A DNA stretch of 64,000 bases, taken from Streptomyces sp. WMMB303. GTDB taxonomy: Bacteria; Actinomycetota; Actinomycetes; Streptomycetales; Streptomycetaceae. Location of the stretch: contig NZ_JARKIN010000001.1 of NCBI RefSeq assembly GCF_029351045.1, forward strand, positions 5,673,001-5,737,000, written 5' to 3'. Below the pieces are notes generated by a model that worked only from the letters and a program-made list of their open reading frames with translations, was not told the origin of the DNA and searched no databases. Made by a program: the position numbers and the translations under genes. Position 1 is the first letter of the stretch; each line of letters starts with the position of its first letter. Below are positions 17,094 to 24,917 of this stretch, in pieces.

Positions 17094-17120
17094 AACCATC
17101 CGGGTGCGCCGATCATTCCC
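17094..17120 (-). promoter_or_regulatory. SigR-dependent promoter of sigR
   Basis: On the minus strand GGGAAT (17120-17115) is followed by exactly 18 bases and GTT (17096-17094). This is the SigR consensus GGAAT-N18-GTT, 89 bases before the long sigR start, and implies positive autoregulation. Confidence 0.93.
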
Positions 17121-17138
17121 GGTCCCCGCGGGGAACGC

Positions 17139-17828
17139 TCATCCGCGGCGTCGCCACGCCTCCCGGCCACCGGTGATCCACCGGGTGACGGCATCGGTGA
17201 CCAGCCCCATCGCCGCCGCCTCGGTCAGCTCGGCGGACTTGGGCAGGGCGAAGCCGTGGTCGGCGCCGGGCACCTCCACCGGAGCCGTACCCGCCGGGAA
17301 CTCCTCGGGGCGCCCGAACGGGTCACGGCCGCCCTGCACCACCAGCACCGGCAGCTCCACCGAGGTCAACTCCTCGGCGCGGGACCTCTCCGGCCTGCCG
17401 GGCGGGTGCAGCGGGAAGGACAACGCCAGCACCGCGCAGGCGCCCAGCGCTCCCGCGGTGCGGCAGGCGACGCGGGCACCCGCGCTGCGCCCCCCGGCGA
17501 TCACCGGAAGCCCCGGCAGCGCCAGCGCCGGCCACAGGGCGCTCCACGCGGCGTCCAGGGTGCGGGGCGCCGGAGCCACCTTCTTCCCCGCCACCCGCCA
17601 GGGCTGCTCGACCAGGGCCACCGTCACACCCTGGGCGGGCAGCGCCGCGGCCAGTGCGCGCAGGTCCCGGGCCTCGATCCCGCCGCCCGCGCCGTGCCCG
17701 AGCGCCAGCACCATGTGTGCCGGACGCGCGTCGTGCCAGGTGATCCTGGCCTCGCCCGCCGGTGTGACGACGGTCTCGGCCCGGGGTCCGGCCCTCCGCG
17801 GCTGCGGGGCCTGCTGCTGCGTGCTCAT
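17139..17828 (-). CDS. Alpha/beta-hydrolase (dienelactone hydrolase-like/KANL3-Tex30 type)
   Basis: 229-residue cytoplasmic hydrolase. The fold is indicated by ALGHGAGGG (oxyanion loop), GGRSAGAR (nucleophile elbow, Ser), VVQGGRDPFG (acid Asp) and EVPGADHGF (His). The substrate is unknown; related proteins are loosely named dienelactone hydrolases. The chosen ATG begins MSTQQQAPQ; a longer frame upstream lacks a ribosome site. It ends only 19 bases before the SigR promoter of sigR, so read-through into sigR is possible as a basal expression route. Confidence 0.8.
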   Translation of the reverse strand: MSTQQQAPQPRRAGPRAETVVTPAGEARITWHDARPAHMVLALGHGAGGGIEARDLRALAAALPAQGVTVALVEQPWRVAGKKVAPAPRTLDAAWSALWPALALPGLPVIAGGRSAGARVACRTAGALGACAVLALSFPLHPPGRPERSRAEELTSVELPVLVVQGGRDPFGRPEEFPAGTAPVEVPGADHGFALPKSAELTEAAAMGLVTDAVTRWITGGREAWRRRG

Positions 17829-17915
17829 ACCGGCATCCTGCCAGCGGTCCGCGCGGAAACCCTCGGCAAGCAGGCACCCGGCACGTCCCGGCACACGCAG
17901 AAACGCCCGGCACGT

Positions 17916-18803
17916 TCAGAAGAGCGTCTCCTCCTCCGGCGCGGGAAGCTCCTTGAGGAGGTGCGGGCCGTTGTTGCGGACGTTGCTGACGTCCGTGGAG
18001 ACGGGCCAGGCGCGCAGCAGGCCCTCCGGCGGCGGGGCAAGCAGCTCGCGGAGTTCCCCGGAGTCGGTGCGGGCGGGGTCCAGCCAGGCGTCCCAGCGGT
18101 CCGGGGTGAGCATCAGCGGCATCCGGGGATGGATGTCGGCCAGCGACCGGGGGCCGCCCTCGCTCTGCTCGTCCGCGTCGGCCAGCGGCGTGGTCTCCGC
18201 CGCGGTGGTCAGGACGGTGCACGTCGCCCACCAGCCCTGCGGATGATCCTCGGGCAGCGTCTTGTCCCGCCAGAACTCGTACAGGCCGGCCATCGCCATC
18301 ACCGGCTGCTCCTGCTGGGCTCCGTGCACGGCCGGAGCGTGCGGCGCGGGGGCGTGCGGCGCGGGGGCGTGCGGCGCGGGGGAAATGAAGTAGGGCTGCT
18401 TGCGGGGGCGCTTGCGCTTGCCCTCCTGTTCGAGCTTCAGCTCGCCCTGTGCGGTGACCCACTCGTAGTAGCCGTCGGCAGGCAGCAGGCAGCGGCGGGC
18501 GGCGAAGGGGCGGCGGTAGGCGGGCTTCTCGTGCACGGTCTCGGCCCGGGCGTTGATCATCTTGACGCCCATGTCCGGTGACTTGGCCCACCCGGGCACC
18601 AGACCCCACTTGAGCGTGCGCAGCTGCCGCACCGGCCGCCGGTCGTCACTTCCCTTGAGAGGGCGGTCGAGGACCGCGTGGACCTGCTTGGTGGGAGCGA
18701 CGTTCCAGTCCGGGCCCGGCGCCTCGGCGGGCTCCCACTTCTCCACCTCGAACAGCCGGACCAGGTCCTCGGCACTCCGGCTCGCTGCATACCGTCCGCA
18801 CAT
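17916..18803 (-). CDS. HMCES/YedK SRAP protein (abasic-site shield)
   Basis: 295-residue SOS-response-associated peptidase family protein. It starts MCGRYA, so after Met removal Cys2 becomes the N-terminal residue that crosslinks to abasic sites in single-stranded DNA. Other family marks are WNVAPTKQVHAV, the catalytic Asn/Glu region MINARAET, LLPADGYYEW and HPRMPLML near the end. About 60 residues after YYEW are an unusual insertion rich in basic residues, then APHAP repeats encoded by a 15-base triplicate. Role: protecting abasic sites at stalled forks. It is divergent from the M50 gene. Confidence 0.9.
   Translation of the reverse strand: MCGRYAASRSAEDLVRLFEVEKWEPAEAPGPDWNVAPTKQVHAVLDRPLKGSDDRRPVRQLRTLKWGLVPGWAKSPDMGVKMINARAETVHEKPAYRRPFAARRCLLPADGYYEWVTAQGELKLEQEGKRKRPRKQPYFISPAPHAPAPHAPAPHAPAVHGAQQEQPVMAMAGLYEFWRDKTLPEDHPQGWWATCTVLTTAAETTPLADADEQSEGGPRSLADIHPRMPLMLTPDRWDAWLDPARTDSGELRELLAPPPEGLLRAWPVSTDVSNVRNNGPHLLKELPAPEEETLF
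18337..18381. repeat. Three tandem 15-base repeats inside the HMCES gene
   Basis: GCGTGCGGCGCGGGG occurs three times in perfect tandem. It encodes PAPHA-type repeats in the insertion. The unit keeps frame, so copy-number changes would alter linker length only. Confidence 0.95.
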
Positions 18804-18899
18804 GCCTGCAAGACTGCCACGGCACGCCGGGCCGTCGCCGTGCGTCGACCGGACGCGGAGCGGCACGGCTCACGAGCACACGAGGAGAGCACCCCGAAC

Positions 18900-19640
18900 A
18901 TGGACAACGCGAGCATCACGGATGTCTGGGACCGGGTCGTCGGCGGCCAGCAGCCCCCCGAGGAGTGGCTGGTGCTGGTCACCGGTCTCGTCGCGCTGCT
19001 CACGGTGGCGCCGCACGGTGTGTGGCGGATCTCGCGCAACGCGGTCACCATCGCGCACGAGGGCGGACACGGGCTCATAGCCCTGCTCACCGGGCGCCGG
19101 CTGGACGGCATACGGCTGCACTCGGACACCTCGGGGCTGACGGTCTCGCGCGGCAAGCCGCACGGTCTCGGCATGGTGCTGACCGCCGCCGCGGGCTACA
19201 CCGCTCCCCCGCTGCTCGGCCTGTGCGGCGCCTGGCTGCTGTCCTCCCACCACATCACCGCACTCCTGTGGGGAGCCACGGCGCTGCTGGTGGCGATGCT
19301 GGTGATGATCCGCAACGCCTACGGCGTGCTCGCCCTCGTCCTGACCGGCGGCGCGTTCCTGCTCATCTCCTGGCTGACCGGCCCCCAGGTGCAGGCGGCG
19401 TTCGCCTACGTGGTGGTCTGGTTCCTGCTGCTGGGCGGGGTGCGGCCGGTGTTCGAGCTGCAGGGCAAGCGGCGACGACAGGGCGCGCGCCGCGGCCCGG
19501 CCGGGCCCGGTCTGCCGGACTCGGACGCCGACCAGCTCGCCCGGCTGAGCCATCTCCCGGCAGCCGCGTGGCTGTTCCTCTTCCACGCGGTCGCGCTGTG
19601 CTCCCTCGTCGGCGGCGGGCGCTGGCTGCTGGGGCTGTGA
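18900..19640 (+). CDS. M50-family membrane metalloprotease-like protein
   Basis: 246-residue membrane protein with about six hydrophobic segments. HEGGH near residue 53 matches the HExxH zinc motif of site-2-protease relatives, and the first membrane segments flank it. The usual second motif with Asp (NxxPxxxxDG) is not obvious, so activity is uncertain; it fits the M50B-like group common in actinobacteria. The ATG has GAGGAGAG ten bases upstream. It ends 76 bases before aroA and is divergent from the HMCES gene. Confidence 0.75.
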   Translation: MDNASITDVWDRVVGGQQPPEEWLVLVTGLVALLTVAPHGVWRISRNAVTIAHEGGHGLIALLTGRRLDGIRLHSDTSGLTVSRGKPHGLGMVLTAAAGYTAPPLLGLCGAWLLSSHHITALLWGATALLVAMLVMIRNAYGVLALVLTGGAFLLISWLTGPQVQAAFAYVVVWFLLLGGVRPVFELQGKRRRQGARRGPAGPGLPDSDADQLARLSHLPAAAWLFLFHAVALCSLVGGGRWLLGL

Positions 19641-19716
19641 GCCGGGGCCCGGCCGCGACCGCGGGCGGGGGTGCCGACCAAGCGGGGCGCCGACCACCAG
19701 CCATTACAGTGGCTCC

Positions 19717-21096
19717 ATGACCGACCAGCGCACCAGCCCCGCAGAGACCGCACTCTGGCCCGCTCCCACCGCACCGGGCCGGGTCGAGGCGACCGTCACC
19801 GTGCCGGGGTCCAAGTCGGTCACCAACCGCGCCCTGGTACTGGCCGCGCTCTCCTCCGAACCGGGCTGGCTGCGCCGCCCGCTGCGGTCACGGGACACCC
19901 TGCTGATGGCGGAAGCGCTGCGGACCCTGGGGGTCGGGATCGAGGAGACCGTCTCGTCCTCCTCCTCGGCCACCGCGGCCGACAGCGAGCGCCCCGGCGG
20001 CGAGGCGTGGCGGGTGATCCCGACGGCGCTGCGCGGCCCGGCGACCGTGGACGTCGGGAACGCGGGCACCGTGATGCGCTTCCTGCCGCCGCTGGCGGCG
20101 CTGGCCGAGGGGCCGATCCGCTTCGACGGCGACCCGCGTTCCTCCGAGCGCCCGCTGCACGGCGTCATCGACGCGCTGCGCACGCTGGGCGCCCGGGTGG
20201 AGGACGAGGGGCGCGGCGCGCTGCCGATGACGGTGCACGGCAACGGCTCGCTGGCGGGCGGCCCGGTCGAGATCGACGCGTCCTCCTCCAGCCAGTTCGT
20301 CAGCGCCCTGCTGCTGTCCGGCCCGAGGTTCAACCAGGGTGTCGAGGTGCGGCACACCGGGCGCACGCTGCCGTCCATGCCGCACATCCGGATGACCGTG
20401 GACATGCTGCGCGCCGCGGGCGCGAAGGTGGACGCGCCGGAGGGCGGCGGCGCCCCGAACGTGTGGCGGGTGACGCCGGGGGCACTGCTCGGCCGGGATC
20501 TGACGGTCGAGCCGGACCTGTCCAACGCGCAGCCCTTCCTCGCTGCGGCGCTGGTGACCGGCGGCCGGGTCACCGTCCCGGACTGGCCCGAGCACACCAC
20601 GCAGCCCGGTGACGCGCTGCGGGAGATCTTCACCGCCATGGGCGGCTCCTGCGTGCTGGACGAGCGGGGCCTGACGTTCACCGGCGGCGGCCGCATCCAG
20701 GGCATCGACATCGACCTGGGCGAGGTGGGCGAGCTCACCCCGGGCATCGCCGCCGTCGCCGCGCTGGCCGAGGGCGAGTCGGTGCTGCGCGGTGTCGGGC
20801 ATCTGCGGCTGCACGAAACCGACCGGCTGGCGGCGCTCGTCAAGGAGATCAACGGCCTGGGCGGGGACGTGACCGAGACGGAGGACGGACTGCGGATCCG
20901 GCCGCGCCCGCTGCACGGCGGCGTCTTCCACACCTACGACGACCACCGGCTGGCCACCGCGGGCGCGGTGCTCGGCCTGGCGGTCGAGGGCGTCGAGGTG
21001 GAGAACGTCGCGACGACGTACAAGACCCTGCCGGACTTCCCGCGGATGTGGGACGAGCTGCTGGGACTCGCGTCCGGGGCCGGAGCGAGAGCCTGA
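19717..21096 (+). CDS. aroA: 3-phosphoshikimate 1-carboxyvinyltransferase (EPSP synthase)
   Basis: Sixth step of the shikimate pathway: joins shikimate-3-phosphate and phosphoenolpyruvate. 459 residues. Motifs are VPGSKSVTNRALVLAALS (substrate lysine), VGNAGTVMRFLPPL (PEP loop), SSQFVSALLL and the C-terminal DDHRLATAGA. A Ser-rich loop around residue 75-90 is longer than usual. TACAGT ends six bases before the ATG and there is no ribosome site, so the mRNA may be leaderless. rsgA follows 13 bases later, probably co-transcribed. The rest of the aromatic pathway is not here. Confidence 0.96.
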   Translation: MTDQRTSPAETALWPAPTAPGRVEATVTVPGSKSVTNRALVLAALSSEPGWLRRPLRSRDTLLMAEALRTLGVGIEETVSSSSSATAADSERPGGEAWRVIPTALRGPATVDVGNAGTVMRFLPPLAALAEGPIRFDGDPRSSERPLHGVIDALRTLGARVEDEGRGALPMTVHGNGSLAGGPVEIDASSSSQFVSALLLSGPRFNQGVEVRHTGRTLPSMPHIRMTVDMLRAAGAKVDAPEGGGAPNVWRVTPGALLGRDLTVEPDLSNAQPFLAAALVTGGRVTVPDWPEHTTQPGDALREIFTAMGGSCVLDERGLTFTGGGRIQGIDIDLGEVGELTPGIAAVAALAEGESVLRGVGHLRLHETDRLAALVKEINGLGGDVTETEDGLRIRPRPLHGGVFHTYDDHRLATAGAVLGLAVEGVEVENVATTYKTLPDFPRMWDELLGLASGAGARA

Positions 21097-21109
21097 GAGG
21101 GCGCCCGCG

Positions 21110-22126
21110 ATGCGCCGCTACGGCAAGCACACCGACGAGGACGACATCCGGGTGCGTCCCTCGCGCCGGGGCAGCCGCCCGCGCACCCACACCCGGCCCA
21201 AGCACGAGGACGCGGCCGAGGGCCTCGTCCTGACCGTCGACCGGGGCCGGCTGACCTGCCTGGTGGAGGGGCGCACGGTCACCGCGATGAAGGCCCGCGA
21301 GCTGGGCCGCAAGGCGGTCGTGGTGGGCGACCGGGTGGCCGTGGTCGGCGACCTGTCGGGCGAGAAGGACACACTCGCCCGCGTCGTCCGGGTGGCGGAG
21401 CGCAGCTCGGTGCTGCGCAGGACGGCGGACGACAACGACCCGTACGAGCGGGTCGTGGTGGCCAACGCCGACCAGCTCGCCGTCGTCACGGCGCTGGCCG
21501 ACCCCGAGCCGCGTCCCCGGCTGATCGACCGCTGTCTGGTGGCGGCCTTCGACGCGGGGCTGGAGCCGCTGCTGGTGCTGACCAAGTCCGACCTGGCACC
21601 GGCCGGTCCGCTGCTGGAGACGTACGCGCCGCTGGGGGTGCGCCATGTCGTCACCAGCCGGGCGGAGCTGGCCGAAGGGCCGGGCGCCGAGGAGGTGCGC
21701 GAGCAGTTGCGCGGCCGGACCACGGTGTGCGTGGGGCACAGCGGAGTCGGCAAGACCACGCTGGTCAACGCGCTCGTGGAGCGGCAGCGGGCCACCGGTG
21801 TGGTGAACGCGGTCACCGGGCGCGGGCGGCACACCACGACCTCGGCGCTGGCGCTTCCGCTGCCGCCCTCACCGGTCGGCGCGGACGGCTGGGTGATCGA
21901 CACCCCGGGGGTGCGCTCCTTCGGCCTGAACCACATCCAGCTCTCACGCGTCATCCACGCCTTCCCCGATCTGGAGGAGGGCGCCGCGGAGTGCCCCCGT
22001 GCCTGCAGCCACAACGAGCCCGCCTGCGCGCTCGACCGGTGGGTGGCCGACGGACACGCCGACCCGGCCCGCCTGCACTCGCTGCGCCGCCTGCTGGAGA
22101 CGCGGGAGAGACGCGAAGGGGACTGA
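21110..22126 (+). CDS. rsgA: Ribosome small-subunit GTPase RsgA
   Basis: Circularly permuted GTPase that checks late 30S maturation, 338 residues. An N-terminal OB-like domain is followed by the permuted G motifs: TKSD (G4) before GHSGVGKTTLVNAL (P-loop, around residue 210) and then DTPG (G3). The zinc knuckle ECPRACSHNEPACAL closes the protein. The order G4-G1-G3 is diagnostic. It starts 13 bases after aroA in what looks like one transcript, and the N-terminus is rich in Arg as in rRNA-binding relatives. Confidence 0.95.
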   Translation: MRRYGKHTDEDDIRVRPSRRGSRPRTHTRPKHEDAAEGLVLTVDRGRLTCLVEGRTVTAMKARELGRKAVVVGDRVAVVGDLSGEKDTLARVVRVAERSSVLRRTADDNDPYERVVVANADQLAVVTALADPEPRPRLIDRCLVAAFDAGLEPLLVLTKSDLAPAGPLLETYAPLGVRHVVTSRAELAEGPGAEEVREQLRGRTTVCVGHSGVGKTTLVNALVERQRATGVVNAVTGRGRHTTTSALALPLPPSPVGADGWVIDTPGVRSFGLNHIQLSRVIHAFPDLEEGAAECPRACSHNEPACALDRWVADGHADPARLHSLRRLLETRERREGD

Positions 22127-22208
22127 CCGATTCCACCCGGCCTCCGCTGCATACTGGGCTTCCTGCGCTTGACCTGCTGCCCCACCGGAGCAACGAGAGG
22201 AAGAGCAC

Positions 22209-22532
22209 ATGGCGTGGCTGCTGGTGATGGTCGCGGGATTGCTGGAGACCGGCTTCGCTGTGTGCCTGAAGCTCTCGCACGGCTTCACCCGGCTGTGGCC
22301 CACGGTCGCGTTCTGCGCCTTCGCGCTGGGCAGCTTCGGCTTGCTGACGCTCTCGCTCAAGCGACTGGACGTCGGTCCGGCGTACGCGGTCTGGACGGGC
22401 ATCGGCGCGGCGGGGACGGCCATCTACGGCATGGTCTTCATGGGCGATGTGATCTCCGCGCTCAAGCTGGTCTCCATCACGTTGGTCATCGTCGGCGTCA
22501 TGGGGCTCCAACTCTCGGGCAGCGCACACTGA
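22209..22532 (+). CDS. Small multidrug resistance protein, Gdx/SugE (guanidinium exporter) type
   Basis: 107-residue protein with four membrane helices that would work as a dual-topology dimer. Glu13 in AGLLETGFA is the proton/substrate residue of the family. GPAYAVWTGIGAAGT and the C-terminal VIVGVMGLQLS match SugE/Gdx better than EmrE, so guanidinium export is the likely role. GAGAGGAAGAG precedes the ATG. The gap to rsgA is 82 bases. A TetR-type gene lies convergent immediately downstream and could be its regulator. No guanidine riboswitch was recognised upstream. Confidence 0.85.
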   Translation: MAWLLVMVAGLLETGFAVCLKLSHGFTRLWPTVAFCAFALGSFGLLTLSLKRLDVGPAYAVWTGIGAAGTAIYGMVFMGDVISALKLVSITLVIVGVMGLQLSGSAH

Positions 22533-22587
22533 GCACGCCCCGAGCCCTCTCGCGGACCGGCCCGGCGTCTCGGTGCGGGGCACCGGA

Positions 22588-23217
22588 TCAGCCCGGCAGC
22601 AAGGCGCGGACGACCTCGTCGACCCGTCCGCACGGTTCCTCGTCGCCGCGCTCGGGCGCGACGACGTAGGAGAGCGCGATCCGCAGCCCGGCCTCGTACG
22701 CGCGCTCCAACTCCTGCCGCCCTGCACCGCGCCACGCCGGGCCGCCGGGCGCAGGGCCGCCCACGGGAACCCGACCGCTGCGCTCCAGCCCGGCGAGTGC
22801 GCGACTGCGCAGCAGGGCGGCGAGCCCGCCCGGCTCGCCATCGGGCCCGCGGCCGGACGCCGGACGGGCGGGCAGCGGCATCCGCGCGCCCCAGCAGTCG
22901 GTGAGCGCCGCCCGGACGATGGGCTCGGCACGCGCCGTCCGCAGGATCCAGTGCGCGGCGGCGGCGCAGCAGGCCGCCGGGTCGGATCCGCTTCGGCACG
23001 CCTCGGCCACCGCTCGGCCCGCGCCGTCCAGGAAGTCGTCCAGCAACCGGTCGACCAGTGCGGCACCCAGCCCTTCCTTGCTGCCGAACTCGTTGTAGAG
23101 CGTCTGCCGCGACACCCCGGCGGCCGCGGCGACGTCGACCATCCGCACCGCCGTCCAGGGTCGCGCCCGTACCGCCACATGGGCGGCGTCCAGCAGGGTC
23201 TCGCGTGCAGCAGGCAT
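22588..23217 (-). CDS. TetR-family transcriptional regulator
   Basis: 209 residues. The N-terminal helix-turn-helix is clear: RETLLDAAHVAVRARPW, then VDVAAAAGVSRQTLYNEFGSK. The C-terminal ligand domain is Ala/Arg-rich and contains a low-complexity Gly/Pro stretch. The ATG start has GGGGAGG five bases upstream. It is convergent with the Gdx-like exporter and divergent from hisN, so either its own promoter or the exporter may be its target. I see no clear palindromic operator in the upstream 190 bases. The effector is unknown. Confidence 0.85.
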   Translation of the reverse strand: MPAARETLLDAAHVAVRARPWTAVRMVDVAAAAGVSRQTLYNEFGSKEGLGAALVDRLLDDFLDGAGRAVAEACRSGSDPAACCAAAAHWILRTARAEPIVRAALTDCWGARMPLPARPASGRGPDGEPGGLAALLRSRALAGLERSGRVPVGGPAPGGPAWRGAGRQELERAYEAGLRIALSYVVAPERGDEEPCGRVDEVVRALLPG

Positions 23218-23408
23218 CGTCGCCTCCCCGGCCCGTACCCCGCTGCCCCGACCTGTGCCGACGGCCTGTGCGCGCGAGGCGTCCGCAGACGGGCTGACCG
23301 GCAGCCCGGTGTGCGGCACACAATTGACGCACCGCCAAGAGGTGTCAATACGCGGCGCACGCGCATGGCCCTGTGGCCGGGGGTTTCGCCGCTCGATACT
23401 GTTCGGAC

Positions 23409-24203
23409 ATGCTGGACTATCACGATGATCTGCGTCTCGCCCATGTACTGGCCGACGCCGCCGACGCCGCGACCATGGAGCGGTTCAAGGCTCTCGATCT
23501 GGAGGTCGAGACCAAGCCGGACATGACGCCGGTGAGCGAGGCCGACAAGGCGGCCGAGGAACTGATCCGCGTCTCGCTCCAGCGCACCCGGCCGCGCGAC
23601 GCGGTGCTGGGCGAGGAGTTCGGCACCGAGGGCCATGGGCCGCGCCGTTGGGTGATCGACCCCATCGACGGGACGAAGAACTATGTGCGCGGCGTTCCGG
23701 TGTGGGCGACGCTGATCGCGCTGATGGAGATGGGCGAGGGCGGGGACCGGCCGGTGGTCGGCGTCGTCTCGGCGCCCGCCCTCAACCGGCGCTGGTGGGC
23801 GGCGAAGGGTGCGGGGGCCTACACCGGCCGCAGCCTGTCCAAGGCCACCCGCATGGAGGTCTCGAAGGTCTCCGGAGTGCGGGATGCCTCGTTCGCCTAC
23901 TCCTCGCTGCACGGCTGGGAGGAGCGCGGCATGCTGGGCGGTTTCATGGACCTGACCCGGGACTGCTGGCGGACCCGCGGCTACGGCGACTTCTGGCCGT
24001 ACATGATGGTCGCGGAGGGAGCGGTGGACATGTGTGCCGAACCGGAGCTGTCGCTGTGGGACATGGCGGCGAGCGCGGTCATCGTCGAGGAGGCGGGCGG
24101 TGTCTTCACCGGGCTGGACGGGAAGCCGGGCCCGCACAGCGGCAGCGCGGCGGCATCGAACGGGCTGCTGCACGAGACACTGCTGAGCTATCTGACGGCC
24201 TGA
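23409..24203 (+). CDS. hisN: Histidinol-phosphatase, inositol-monophosphatase family
   Basis: Mg-dependent phosphatase of the IMPase superfamily, 264 residues, assigned to the histidine pathway because streptomycetes use this type for histidinol phosphate and its sequence and setting fit hisN. Metal ligands are GEE at 68-70 and DPIDGTKN at 84-91 with WDMAAS toward the C-terminus. Alternative substrates such as inositol phosphate cannot be ruled out. TACTGT ends six bases before the ATG with no ribosome site, pointing to a leaderless mRNA. The other his genes are not in the window. Confidence 0.82.
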   Translation: MLDYHDDLRLAHVLADAADAATMERFKALDLEVETKPDMTPVSEADKAAEELIRVSLQRTRPRDAVLGEEFGTEGHGPRRWVIDPIDGTKNYVRGVPVWATLIALMEMGEGGDRPVVGVVSAPALNRRWWAAKGAGAYTGRSLSKATRMEVSKVSGVRDASFAYSSLHGWEERGMLGGFMDLTRDCWRTRGYGDFWPYMMVAEGAVDMCAEPELSLWDMAASAVIVEEAGGVFTGLDGKPGPHSGSAAASNGLLHETLLSYLTA

Positions 24204-24369
24204 TCCGGCCCCTCGTCCGGGTGGTCCGTACACGCGTCCTTGTTGTGACCTCCGGCACATGTGAGCATGAGAATCCGCTCGCTTGTGCCCTTGTGAATCA
24301 CTTCTCGAGGTCCCGGCCGGCTGTCCGCCGGGGCCCCGGGAGGTATTCCGCCAAGGAGGTAGCTCCCTC

Positions 24370-24792
24370 ATGCCCGGACACGTCCAGCACGCCATGAGCA
24401 CCGTCGTCCTCACCATCGGCCCGGCCCACACCCTGCGCCAGGCGGCCCGGCTGATGTCGGCCCGCCGCGTCGGTGCCGCCGTCGTCCTCGACCCCGACAC
24501 CAGCGGGCTCGGCATCCTCACCGAGCGCGACATCCTCGACTCCCTCGGCGCGGGCCAGGACCCGGACCGGGAGCGGGCCCACGACCACACCACGAACGAC
24601 GTCGTCTTCGCCACGCCGGACTGGACGCTGGAGGCCGCGGCGGAGGCCATGACGCGCGGCGGCTTCCGGCATCTGATCGTGCTCGACGAGCGGGAGGCGG
24701 TGGGCATCCTGTCGGTGCGCGACATCGTCCGCACCTGGTCGGACCGGCGCGTTCCGGCGGCACCGGAGCCCACCGAAGAGATCGCCGTCTAG
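24370..24792 (+). CDS. CBS-domain pair protein
   Basis: 140 residues made of two CBS motifs: VQHAMSTVVLTIGPAHTLRQ with ILTERDIL, then NDVVFATPDWTLEAAAEAM with ILSVRDIV. Such pairs bind adenosine ligands and act as sensors. The short acidic tail has no further domain. AAGGAGGT nine bases upstream of the ATG is the strongest ribosome site in the window. The gene stands alone, convergent to the catalase gene, with a good terminator between them. Its partner is unknown. Confidence 0.88.
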   Translation: MPGHVQHAMSTVVLTIGPAHTLRQAARLMSARRVGAAVVLDPDTSGLGILTERDILDSLGAGQDPDRERAHDHTTNDVVFATPDWTLEAAAEAMTRGGFRHLIVLDEREAVGILSVRDIVRTWSDRRVPAAPEPTEEIAV

Positions 24793-24857
24793 GGCCCCAG
24801 GGGCCGGGCGCCCGGGATCGGGCGTGCCGGACGGACCCGCCGACGGGGTCGGACGCA

Positions 24858-24896
24858 CCGGAGGGGCCGGAGCCCCATGGCGTCCGGCCCCTCCGG
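24858..24896. terminator. Bidirectional terminator between CBS gene and katA
   Basis: CCGGAGGGGCCGGA (24858-24871) and TCCGGCCCCTCCGG (24883-24896) make a perfect 14-base stem with an 11-base loop, between convergent genes. Confidence 0.85.
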
Positions 24897-24917
24897 GCTC
24901 GTACGGCGAGCGGTCGA

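Noticed and set aside
22127..22208. Guanidine riboswitch ahead of the Gdx-like exporter
   Set aside because: Only 82 bases are available and I find neither the ykkC core nor two ACGR-loop hairpins.
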